The notes under the pieces were generated by a model. The model did no database searches. It saw only the letters and a list, made by a program, of their open reading frames with translations, and had not been told where the DNA came from. Made by a program: the position numbers and the translations under genes. A stretch of DNA of 23,216 nt from Apostichopus californicus (Eukaryota > Echinodermata > Holothuroidea > Aspidochirotida > Stichopodidae): positions 1 to 23,216 of the forward strand of contig JAIPMN010008529.1 in NCBI GenBank assembly GCA_020650975.1, read 5' to 3'. Shown here one piece after another: positions 10,121 to 20,400 of the stretch (positions are counted from its first letter, which is position 1; each line of letters opens with the position of its first letter).

Positions 10121-12027
10121 AATCGTTGTCACAAGTAACGGTACGATAATCCGCGTTCCATAATTAGGATGCCATTATAACAAAATACCAACTGGTTTAA
10201 GAAACTAAAACAAACTTCGTCTTGGTTCGAATTATTACAACAAATATACAATGATGAGAGAAAAGACATCACTTCACTTAATTGACTATGTAAATAGGTC
10301 AAATACAAAATAATTTTACACTGTCAACATAAATATAATACAAATGAACTTATATGAAAACCAAAGGAGTGAAGAACCAGATTGGTCCCTACAGGGGACA
10401 ACTATATCACTGGGGCATGCGTCCTTTGCACTCTTACTTAATCCTTAATGATAATCAAATTAATTAATTGGCTGGGAAACGCATTTGCATATTTACTTCA
10501 GCAAGTTGGCAAAGTTTTGCTTTTGTTCTCGTTTCTTTTCTGTCTCTATTTTTTTCTTCATTGTTTTAAATAATAACACTTACAGACGATAATTGAATGT
10601 TTAAAGGGCCCACCTTCATTCCCGGTATAGGTTTCGATTGGTTCTCGATTGAAAAATGTCAATCTATCATATTAATAAAAAATTGAACCTTCGATATAGT
10701 CAAAAACAGCAGTATAGTCTTCTTGTTTCATTTATAATGTTCATTTTTCCATACAGATTATCAGTTAAGTTATGAATGTTACCTTTCTTTTAATATGTTA
10801 TAGTAATGGATTAAAGACAGTTAAATTAAAGTTGTTACTCACCAAAATGTAAGAGGTACTTTTAAGAAAGAAAGAAATAAGCTCAAAGAAATAACAAGCT
10901 AAGATCTAGCGGTCACAAAAAACAGTTTATGTCCTGAATTGATGTAATCACATAGTGTGTAAATCAGGTATATTTCCGGCATTTACTATACATTATACAC
11001 ACAAAAGAAAGTGACTTTTTATCATGAGTCTCCGAAAATGAACGAAAACAATCAAAGTTGGTGTTTGGTTTTGCGCTCACCACATCAAGTAGTAACCGCA
11101 ATTGGCAAAAAGATAGGCTTGATATGTAAACATTTGAACAAAATCTATATACACTGAGCTGCGAAATCACCAAACTGATATATGAATTGAAATTAATGAA
11201 ACCTCTGATATGATCATTTACAAATTTAACATTGCCGGCCAAAGTTTTTTATTATGATATGCTCTGCGTGGTATTCAGAACACTACTTTCCTAGACTATG
11301 AACAATAACAATTTATAAACAACAACTTTTATCTAGTAAACTGTTCTACATGATAAATCTATATCTGAATGCGATCGGTGGATGAGCACATCGGATCCGT
11401 GACATTAAAAACAGGGCAGAGGACCCTGGGGTCGTTGCAACTCACTTCCGACCCCAGAACCAAAATCAAAACATTTAGACTTGAAAACGGTGCACGCAAG
11501 GTTGAGCTAGTAAGTACTAAATTTGTGTTAGGTTTCCAAACAAAGGAGTGAGGGTGTTTATTATTGACATTTCAATCCGGGTTACAAGAATCCCTACTAA
11601 AGATCTAGGTTTACAATTATGACCCTTGGGATCCCTCTTTAATCATGAAACACAGATGGAATTTTGACGAAAATAATTTGCAGTATAAGAAACATCAAGG
11701 CCGCATTGTCGATTGTATTAACTTGAGCTGGATTGAAAAAGTAATCAATTAAATAATTAAAGCATTCCTTTTTGAAAACGTGCTTTCGTGGAGAAGTCGC
11801 CCTTTTCTACAAAACAGTGTTCTTTAATTGTAATGTCATCTCTTTACGATGGCTTGTTTAACCTGATGATAGTCAAGGAAGGCTCTGGGATATGTCTACA
11901 GGCTGATATATCATACCCCAAAATGGTGTTGGGTTACGTAGTTTCTGTTTCTGTTAATCAACAGTTTACATACTATGTGACATATACTGGGGTGAGGGGA
12001 AAACGAACAGTTTGTGAAAAACTCTTT
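10121..12027. other. 1.9 kb without a supportable gene
   Basis: AT-rich DNA with a GC-richer island at about 11369-11540. In that island a perfect 9-bp inverted repeat, CTGGGGTCG at 11426-11434 and CGACCCCAG at 11449-11457, encloses a 14-base loop. The frames at 10964-11242 (minus), 11369-11551 (plus) and 11788-12069 (plus) match no family I know. The last runs into the 53-bp array. Confidence 0.45.
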
Positions 12028-13022
12028 AACATGCACATACCACATAACATAGTACGTGTGGGATACTAGGTGAAAGTGATAACGTGCACATATAAACATA
12101 ACACCGTACATGTAGGATACTAGGTGATGTTACTAACGTGCACATATCACATAACATAGTACGTGTGGGATACTAGGTGATAGTGATAAGGTGCAAATAG
12201 CACATAACATCGTACGTGTGGGATACTAGGTGATAGTACTAACGTGCACATATAAACATAACACCGTACGTGTGGGATACTAAGTGATAGTGCTAATATG
12301 CACATACCACATAACATCGTACGTGTGGGATACTAGGTGATAGTCACAACGTGCTGATAGCACATAACACTGTACGTGTGGGATACTAGGTAATAGTGAT
12401 TACGTGCACATTGCACATAACATTGTACGTGTGGGATTCTAGTTGATAGTGATGACGTACATATAGCACAGTACATCGTACGTGTGGGATAATATGTGCT
12501 AGTAATAAGGTGCATATAGCACATAATATTGTACGTGTGAGATGCTAGGTGATAGTGATAAGGTGCACATAGCACATAACATCGTACGTGTGGGATACTA
12601 GGTGATAGTAACAACGTGCAGATAGCACATAACACTGTACGTATGGGATACTAGGTGATAGTAATAACGTGCACATAGCACATAACACCGTACGTGTGGG
12701 ATACTAGGTGATAGTAACAACGTGCAGATAGCACATAACACCGTACATGTGGGATACTAGGTGATAGTAATAACGTGCACATAGCACATAACACCGTACG
12801 TGTGGGATACTAGGTGATAGTAACAACGTGCAGATAGCACATAACACTGTACGTGTGGGATACTAGGTAATAGTGATTACGTGCACATTGCACATAACAT
12901 CGTACATGTGGGATTCTAGGTGATAGTGATAACATGCACATAGCACATAACATCGTACGAGTGGGATACTAGGTGATAGTGATAACATGCACATAGCACA
13001 TAAGGTCATATGTGTGGGACAC
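12028..13022 (+). repeat. 53-bp minisatellite, about 19 copies, with higher-order structure
   Basis: The unit contains GTGCACATAGCACATAACAT, CGTACGTGTGGGATACTAGG and TGATAGTGATAAC. From about 12600 to 12850 two variants alternate (TAACAACGTGCAGATAG and TAATAACGTGCACATAG), giving a 106-bp dimer. A rarer pair of variants (GTGATTACGTGCACATTGCA preceded by ACACTGTACG) occurs at about 12351-12450 and again at 12828-12930, exactly 477 bp (9 x 53) apart, which points to block duplication. Short minus-strand frames across it are products of the period. Confidence 0.93.
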
Positions 13023-15273
13023 TATGATATTTAGAGAACCATGTATTATCTTCTGCCCCTATACATCCAGGTATAAACCGTTTAGTTGGGGGCGCTCCCT
13101 ATATAGTAATTTCTTTGCAGGTGGTGCCAGTTAAAAGCCACAGAAACTTGCAAACATTTAACCCAGAGATCACACCCCAATTCAAGTAATTTAAACAAAA
13201 AACAAAGTTTGGCTTTTCAAGCAAACATAAAATATTAACATTAACTTAATATTATAATCATATATAATCATTTTTTAAGTTACTGTCAGTAACACACACA
13301 ATCCTTTTATACAAACATAGACTATGTCCCTAAGTGCTGTACATGTGGTACATGGTAGTAAAGCACAAATCTAGAGTTAACAACTGCTGGACGTGTTTCC
13401 TTTCCAACTGTTTCAAGCATTCTAAAGATCTGAAACAGCTCTTTCAACACCAAACGAACAAGCTTACCAATTTAGGTCTTGCTTGATATGTATTTTCTTT
13501 TCAAGATATGAAAACAAAAACTGTTAACGAGCAGTGTTAAATAAATTGATCACATTATCGGTGAAACCTCGAAAAAACTAGTCAATCAATTTTGATTACC
13601 TAAGCCATTCCAAGCCATTTTGTTTTTCATCACTTAAAATCGTGATATCTACTTCTGACTGATGATTTGTGTCCGCCATATTTATCCTCGACAATTGTAT
13701 TTCAAGTTAAGAATGATATCCTAATCTGTTTTCCAGGGTAGTTTTACAATCCATCCATGGTGCTGCATGATCTTGTGAAACTGTAAAATACATGAATGGG
13801 TTTCACGAAATACACACTGCAGTTTGAAAATGAGTCATCGGTCCAATGTGTTCAACGAAACCAATTCGAAACAACAACATCTCCAATTTGTTTGTTGTTT
13901 TGAATTTTGTTTATATTTTGTTTGTTGTTTATTTTTCCCTCTCTCTCGCTTTCTCAATTTCCTTTCTTACTGCAAGTTGCACATAAAAATCTAATAATAT
14001 GGCACAGATTTCATGATAATTAACTTAAAAACATAACTATTTGTTAACATAAGCAGAAGTACTACAGCACCAATACTACAATGTCATACATACTTGTATA
14101 TATAACAGAAGAAGAAACACTGTTCCACCCATGCATCATCAATATTAGGAAATTCAGTGATATTTCATTGACTTCAGTATGTGTACATAACCCTGCTTTG
14201 AGGTTTTTCCAAGTTAATATAACATAAGAACAGTATTTGGCAAGTGTCAGCTAGAGAACCATTTTCTTGTCACAGTTTGACAACAAACCACCCAATTATT
14301 TCATATATTCTCAACATATTTCTTTGATTTTACTAGAATACACTGATTTTCCATCATTTACCTAAATCAGTAAGTCCACAAATAACATAACATCCAAAAT
14401 GACCATTTTCATCCACCATAATGCATAAAAAGCTTTTTTTGTCATCCAAAACTTTTGAGAAAAGAAAATGAAAAAGAAGACAATTGTAGAGCTGAAGCTA
14501 TCAAGTCATTTATGACGTAGCACACATTAAGTGGGAGTTTGCCGTTTACAAATTACACGATAAGATCATGCTTAAGGAACCTCACCATATTCTAGCTGCC
14601 GATATAATTACAGATATTTCCGTCAATTTTCTATCCGCTTTCTTCAGCCGTGTACGTCAAACTGCATGTTCATAAAGACACAAGAATTATATTCATAGCA
14701 CACAAGTTATCTTCTACTTTCATTTCTTTGTCAAAATGCTTAAAAAAACATGTTTTTCATAGAATTATACTTATTAACTCTTGCACACACAAAAGAAACT
14801 AAACAAACATTTTAAATTTTAGGGAGTGACTTGAAAAATGTTTTTGGCTGAAAGTTTGTGGCTATAGAGATCAATTTAAAATTTTGGAGGTGAATATAGA
14901 AAAAATCGATGCATCAATAAGAAACGCTGCAGCAAGGATGAATTAATAACTAACAACCAGCCAAGCAGACAAACAGACGAACAGACAAACAGTGCCAATT
15001 GTGTGGCACTGCAGAGCACAATGGTAATGCTTCATGCAGCTTCCTCACCCTTAAACTTTTGACACTGTGCCTATGAAGATTTCAGTGGTTTTCCCAATTT
15101 GCCATACAGATCTCTTACCAAGGGAATCTTACATCTTTAAGAGTGAAATTGTAGGAAGGATATTATTAGTGATCTTTAAGTTTACATCGCTTTGCCCGTG
15201 AGAGGATAAATATTTGTTGCCTATGTTTATGATCCAAGAGAATGGAAATAGCAAACTCCAAGTCATCAGATTA
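13023..15273. other. 2.2 kb of AT-rich unique DNA
   Basis: I see no gene. T-rich slippage tracts occur at about 13888-13935 (TTTGTTTGTTGTTTTG repeats), and a short CAGACAAACAGACGAACAG tract at about 14966-14985. It lies downstream of the minus-strand gene's nearest poly(A) signal. A very long 3' UTR reaching here cannot be ruled out. Confidence 0.45.
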
Positions 15274-15345
15274 ACCCATTCATTCACCCATTCATTCACC
15301 CATTCATTCATTCACTCATTCATTCGTCCATCCATCCATTCAATC
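15274..15345 (+). repeat. ATTC-type microsatellite
   Basis: CATTCATTCACCCATTCATT units, ending CGTCCATCCATCCATTCAAT, abut the left end of the SINE copy without a gap. The minus-strand frame with repeated WVNE residues comes from this tract. Confidence 0.9.
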
Positions 15346-15346
15346 A

Positions 15347-15548
15347 AAAGGTCCCGAGTTTGAGTCACTCCAAGATTAATGTATGTCGTCCAGTTACAGA
15401 GTTGTTGACAATTGACAATTCATAATCATGGACGTTAAATATGAATCTAAGAGACTGACTTCGGTCAACCTGCGGCTTTGATAAGCCAATGATGGCTTCT
15501 TCGCGAGTTCCTGCTTGCAGGAGGATCTAAAATACATACATACATACA
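15347..15548 (+). mobile_element. tRNA-derived SINE, copy 3
   Basis: This is nearly the same sequence as copy 2, in the same orientation. It starts at AGGTCCCGAGTTTGAGTCAC, so it begins just inside the B-box region and lacks the rest of the tRNA-like head. It keeps GACTGACTTCGGTCAACCTG, GGCTTTGATAAGCC and the TCCTGC TT GCAGGA hairpin. It ends in a slightly longer ACAT tail (to about 15548). It has a small direct duplication (TTGACAATTGACAATTC) that copy 2 lacks. Confidence 0.9.
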
Positions 15549-15699
15549 ATAATCTGATTCACTGATAACTCTGCATAAGCAGCACCTGTTCTATTCTTTG
15601 CACAAGCCAAAGATAAAGTCCTTGTAAGCTGTTTATAAGCCAGACTATTGTATTTCTATACACATACTTCTATGATGATTACAATGCTGAAATAGGAGA

Positions 15700-16085
15700 A
15701 TGTGACACCTATCAACGGCTATCCCATACATAGCAACAGACGGTTATACAGTACAGCATATTCCCTGCTGACACCTCTGGTAGGTATGAGCTGTGCTAGG
15801 AGAACAAAACACCCATTACAGGCTACCCCATACATAGCAACAGATGGGTATGTATGGAGCATTAGCTCCTCACATATGTTCAGTAGGCAGTCTTGTCAAA
15901 GAAACCACTACTATGTATTCTGTAGCATACCTTCAGTGCCGACATGGTGTGGTAACAAAATGGCTAATATCTCCCAAAATATATCCCAAAACATCTATAT
16001 AGTACCTTAGCAACAGATGAGAACCTATGGAATCATATTTGCTCCTCCCTCCTGTGAAGATGGCAGTCTTGTTATGAGACATCTA
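15700..16085 (+). repeat. Degenerate three-copy repeat
   Basis: CCATACATAGCAACAGA begins copies at about 15725 and 15829, and TTAGCAACAGATGAGAACC begins a third at about 16007. The second and third also share CTCCTC...TGTTCAGTAGGCAGTCTTGT-like downstream sequence (GGCAGTCTTGT at both). Spacings of 104 and 173 bp are unequal, so this is an old, partly deleted duplication. The 102-codon frame at 15702-16010 spans it and has no domain. Confidence 0.6.
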
Positions 16086-17232
16086 GAATGCATTGTGTGG
16101 CAAAGTGCATACAGTACTACATGCCAATGACCTGGGACTAAAAGTGAAAGAATTAATTTCAAAACAACAAACCCAAACACAAGCAACTATCTCTTTAAAA
16201 CGTACACATTTCATGCAAGTGTAATCCCACTGTTTTGACCCTTCATTATACAGGTTTTGTAGTGATGAGTCATTTAAATTATCACCCCCATCAATGGTTC
16301 CCCCCCCCCCCGTGGTGTGAACATATGAAAATATATTATATTATATGCAGATCCTTCACAAGGGAGATTCCCCCATGACAAGCTCAACAAACTATAAAGG
16401 CCAAGTATAAACAGTTGAAACCATTACAAAATCAACACCCTGACCAAGGCATGTTTTGTCTGAAAAATAATGGACATTACCATGAATAAGATATTATAAA
16501 CATCTTTAAAGCTCATGGTTTATTAACACACAGAAAAGGTTAAATATGTGTTCCATTTTCTTCTTGTATTAAAGTTGAGCAGAGCAATAAAACCAGCGTG
16601 TAAGATGTTTTCCAAAGTAGAAATATCATAAAGCATTCACAAAACAAAAGTGATTTAAGAAGAAAAAAAAAGCCTTCTTGTTTATCCTGTTACAGTTAAA
16701 CCAATGTTGATATAAGAGTGATATGAAGATTGAACTACCATCTAAGAAACAGCACACGAGGCCCAAAGATCTTATCCACCGTAACCGCGACAACTGAGCC
16801 CTTTCAGTAAGAATTCCACATCAACAAATGCCTCCAGTGTTCTCAAACTGTATCTTTTCTTGTTTTTTTTCCATTATAATCTTCAACTGCTTATTTCAAA
16901 TACTCAAGACTTGTTTTCAAATTGTTAGGCATAATAAAGTCTTCTGTTGACATTTCTTTCAAAAAATTCTACTTCTACATTTCGGAAAAAAAAACATCAA
17001 CAAAAAACAATCATAATCATGAATAATTTTTTTCTTTCAAATTCTCCTTTTTCTCTTGAATATGAAGAATGTGTTTTTCTTTCATCTGAGACCCTGAAAG
17101 CTTTTCCTCTGTACATGATCTGCAGCAGCAAGAAGATAGATAAGATAGGTCAGGCCACCGCAATACTTCAACTTCTTTTTTTGCTATTATACCAAAATAA
17201 CTTGCAGCAATTGTTTCTACCTGCCTTTGTTA
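16086..17232. other. AT-rich stretch downstream of the minus-strand gene
   Basis: No gene is seen. A poly-C run lies at about 16301-16310. A second AATAAA on the minus strand (plus TTTATT, 16519-16524) could serve as a distal poly(A) signal. The 102-codon plus-strand frame at 16947-17255 is low in complexity and antisense to the likely 3' UTR. Confidence 0.45.
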
Positions 17233-17238
17233 TTTATT
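17233..17238 (-). terminator. Candidate poly(A) signal AATAAA
   Basis: TTTATT on plus is AATAAA on minus, within GCAATAAATAAC. It lies about 107 bases after the TGA of the minus-strand gene, a usual distance for a short 3' UTR. Hexamers like this are frequent in AT-rich DNA, so use is inferred. Confidence 0.45.
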
Positions 17239-17344
17239 GCATCAAGTTTTCGTAACTGCACAGGTTCTTACACCCATTGGCAGAGATGTCCACTCCCTCG
17301 TTTCCCATAGAGGCGGGGATATGGTGGAGTGGTGCCTTTTAGAA

Positions 17345-17467
17345 TCAAGATGGAGCACAGGCTTCTTGTTGAGTCAAATCGTCATCATCATTTTCATCTT
17401 CGTCGCTGTCCGAATCTGAAGAGTTGTCATCGTCGCTATCAAGAAGATCGTCATCTTCTTCTCGTGC
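17345..17467 (-). CDS. Terminal coding exon: acidic C-terminus
   Basis: The acceptor is strong: minus-strand CATTTTGTTTTCTCAG ends just before GCACGAG. The exon gives 40 residues and TGA (stop at 17345-17347). It begins AREEDDDLLDSDDDNSS, runs through SDSDSDEDEN and DDDD, and ends LTQQEACAPS. Half of the residues are acidic. GAT/GAC repetition makes the DNA mildly microsatellite-like, but the mixture of codons and the non-acidic end favour real coding sequence. Confidence 0.72.
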   Translation of the reverse strand, partial: AREEDDDLLDSDDDNSSDSDSDEDENDDDDLTQQEACAPS

Positions 17468-20400
17468 CTGAGAAAACAAAATGAACCACTCATTTAGAAG
17501 GATGTATTTACTACGTACATGCTACGGTGATGTCAATTGTGCTCAGATGCACAAGCAGCCAAAGCTGCCGTTGAAAACAGGGAAGTTACCGACGGATGGA
17601 ACGATAGGGGTGCCACGGTCAGATTACGTACAAGGCACAAAAACTTGAGTTACGACTCACAACAGTCAAAGATACATAAAATAAAAAAATCATTATTGAA
17701 ATGATGCAATGAATAACTTGAAGAATGACAGAAAAGCAACAACAATAGGCAACATGACAGACAATAGATTAAAGATGCAACAAAGGGACTGAATAAACCA
17801 CAGAAAAGCAAAAAACAGTAGTGTGCAACTCACTGAAATGCTAGCGCTACTACTGGTGTCTCCATGGCGACGGGGCCACGAAAACTCTTAGAGACAGCTT
17901 GTCAAAGCTTCGTGGAGTTAAATAGGACCCAAGATGACAGTCCCATGTGTTAACTTTGTTCACCACTGGACAGCCCCATCATGGCTGAAGACTACTGTAC
18001 ATGGATTTCGCACACTTTACTTAACTCTTGAATCGATAATGGCATTTTAGACAATGCAATCATTGGTTCCCCACTGGCACAAAAGTATACAATTTAGCAG
18101 TGTGCAATAAAGCACATATATGCTTTAAACAGGATGAATATATATATCTTCAGAGCAAACTTAAAATGGTCGCCCGGTCGTTCAAGACGACCACATTTCA
18201 GTTCCAATTTTAACCAAAACATCAGCTATGAATGTTGTGTGAGGGACAACTCATTGTTTGTATGTAATTGGTGAATACCTCCAAATAGGTCAATTGACAG
18301 ATTGATATCACCCCCCACCCCACCTCCCCCCAGGCTGGTGTTTTATTTGCCAAACCTTCTCATCTCTTCTATAATGTAGATCCATAATGATCTTTGTTAT
18401 TTGGCTACAATCTTTTCAGAAAAATTTTCTGTTCAGACAACCAAAAGAGTAAGGGCCACATCCCCAGAAGACAACCAGGGAAACAGGCCTATTTATTTGC
18501 ATCATTTGCTTATTATTGCATTTAATAATTTGCCCTGTGTTTTTTTAGCTTTTCTTGATGACAGTGTCTACAATACGTGATGCAAACACTACTGTAGTAA
18601 GTTATTTTGACAGCTACAATAACAATGTAACAACACTAACAGCAATATGGTAAGGTAAATGTCAAATAACTGTCCCCTTATTCAAGAAACAACCACCCAT
18701 TTGTTATGCGGGGGGGGAGGTGGAGGGGGCAGCTAAGATGTTATGTGATTATGGCATCGTAAGGGAGGCATCATAGGAGAGGCATCTACCCTCTCCCCTT
18801 TGAGAAATTTTGTAAAATGGTGGGCATTAGATGAAAAATGGTACTATCGTCTGAAACCATGTTGAAGAGTTTTCAACTGTTTAGGTGACATGTAAATTGT
18901 AGATTTAACGTACTACAGGCCTACACTTATTTTTTTTTTTTTATATTCTGCCTTGTCATGAGCCCACCAACTTTTATTACTGTGATATTCATACTTATTT
19001 ATGTAACTCCTGTTTTCGTTTGGGTTTTTTTTGTTTTTTTTACCAAATTCTGACACTTTATTTTATTATTATTATTATTATTATTTGTTTCATCACATAG
19101 TATAACAAGGTGAACAAGACAATATAAGTACAAATAAGTAAAAAATGTGAAAGGAAGTACACTAAGAAACCCTTTTGGGCCTAATCGAATAGAGTACTCC
19201 CATCAAAGAAAATAGAAAACCATAACACCTATTAAAGAACTACCCCCCCCCCAAAAAATAGATAACCTTAACATTCCTTTCAGATATAGACTGGCTAAAG
19301 GCCAGCCAACCTTTTATCTTCCTCTAAATGCAACTCAAATCATCTTATAATGTGCTTACTATCGAGAACATTCATCTTCTTCTCCTTCTTAAGTTGCAAC
19401 ATTCTTTGCATTTTCTTGTTTTTTTCTTTTCCTACTTGATATTTTGTAACTTAGGCAAACAGCTTTAGAAGCTGGATTTGCCACCTTTGGTCCTTTTCTC
19501 CACCTAATCTTCACCTCAAGAAGTGTCAAGATGTAAAATGAATCATATTGACAGACATAACAAATACACGTTTTGCTTGCGCACTACTGACCAACCAATA
19601 CATCTTAACTTTCAATTTAGTATCTATTTTACAAGCTAAAAGCTTTGCAGTTATCAAAAAAGAACTCTCACATCACTGTAAAATCAGCACAAGAGTACAT
19701 TCCCACAGAAATTAATCCCTTAATTATTAACGATTTCCAAGCGGGGTGCGAAAGAAACTTGAGTACAAAAAAACTCCGTAACAACAATTTTTAAGGTTAA
19801 TTTATTAAGTTTACAAATTGGGTTGACATGTCTTAGGACTGGGAGGGCCAGTAAATACACTTATTACGACTGGCACAGTGAGATCAACGGGATAACGGGT
19901 GTTTTCTGCGCTCCAATAATTACCTTCAGAATAATCATCGCACTGGATGCTACCCTAATAAAAATAAAGCCCTTCATTTTATGAAGTTACCTGGACTTCG
20001 TTCTACCGCATCAGAGGTCGGATTTGACACACGGCTTTCAGACTGAGGGAAAGTCGCAAATGTTCTTAGATCAAGGAAACTGATGGAACCGGGATAATGT
20101 TCGGGCACGTCAAAAGTCATTCTCCAAACACATCTTTTAATCGAGCTGTAATTGATTTTAATAATTAATGAATCCTACAGCATTAGCAATTCCTACGGTA
20201 TCTCGGAAAGTTATTTATCAAGTTTTTGAAAATCATAAAGATGAATAGAACACGATTGAAAGTGATATTGAGGTGAATTTTCCCTCGCTGAGCTGGGCTG
20301 ATTAAATTCATCTTCTGATCTAAGCACATCTTATTATTTCTTATTTATTTTCTTATTCTTTATATTGTTTTTGATGATACAGGCAGAGGAAATATAGATA

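Larger units (their letters stand above)
17887..19990 (-). other. Intron (about 2.1 kb) with G/C tracts and a LINE tail
   Basis: Begins GTAACTTC and ends CTCTAAG on the minus strand. It contains a minus-oriented LINE-like 3' end (19062-19260), a C-rich tract (18310-18332) and a G-rich tract (18710-18729) that share a 12-bp inverted match, and short C runs (for example 19243-19252). Confidence 0.5.

Noticed and set aside
12333..12635. Minus-strand 100-codon ORF in the 53-bp array
   Set aside because: It arises from a non-multiple-of-three repeat and stops after a few units, with no non-repetitive coding part.
17834..17869. ATG with Kozak-like context (GTCGCCATGG) opening METPVVALAF on the minus strand
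   Set aside because: It ends in phase 2 at the donor, and the next exon in that phase gives a basic, Met/Thr-rich read ending in TGA. The acidic frame is consistent with three other exons.
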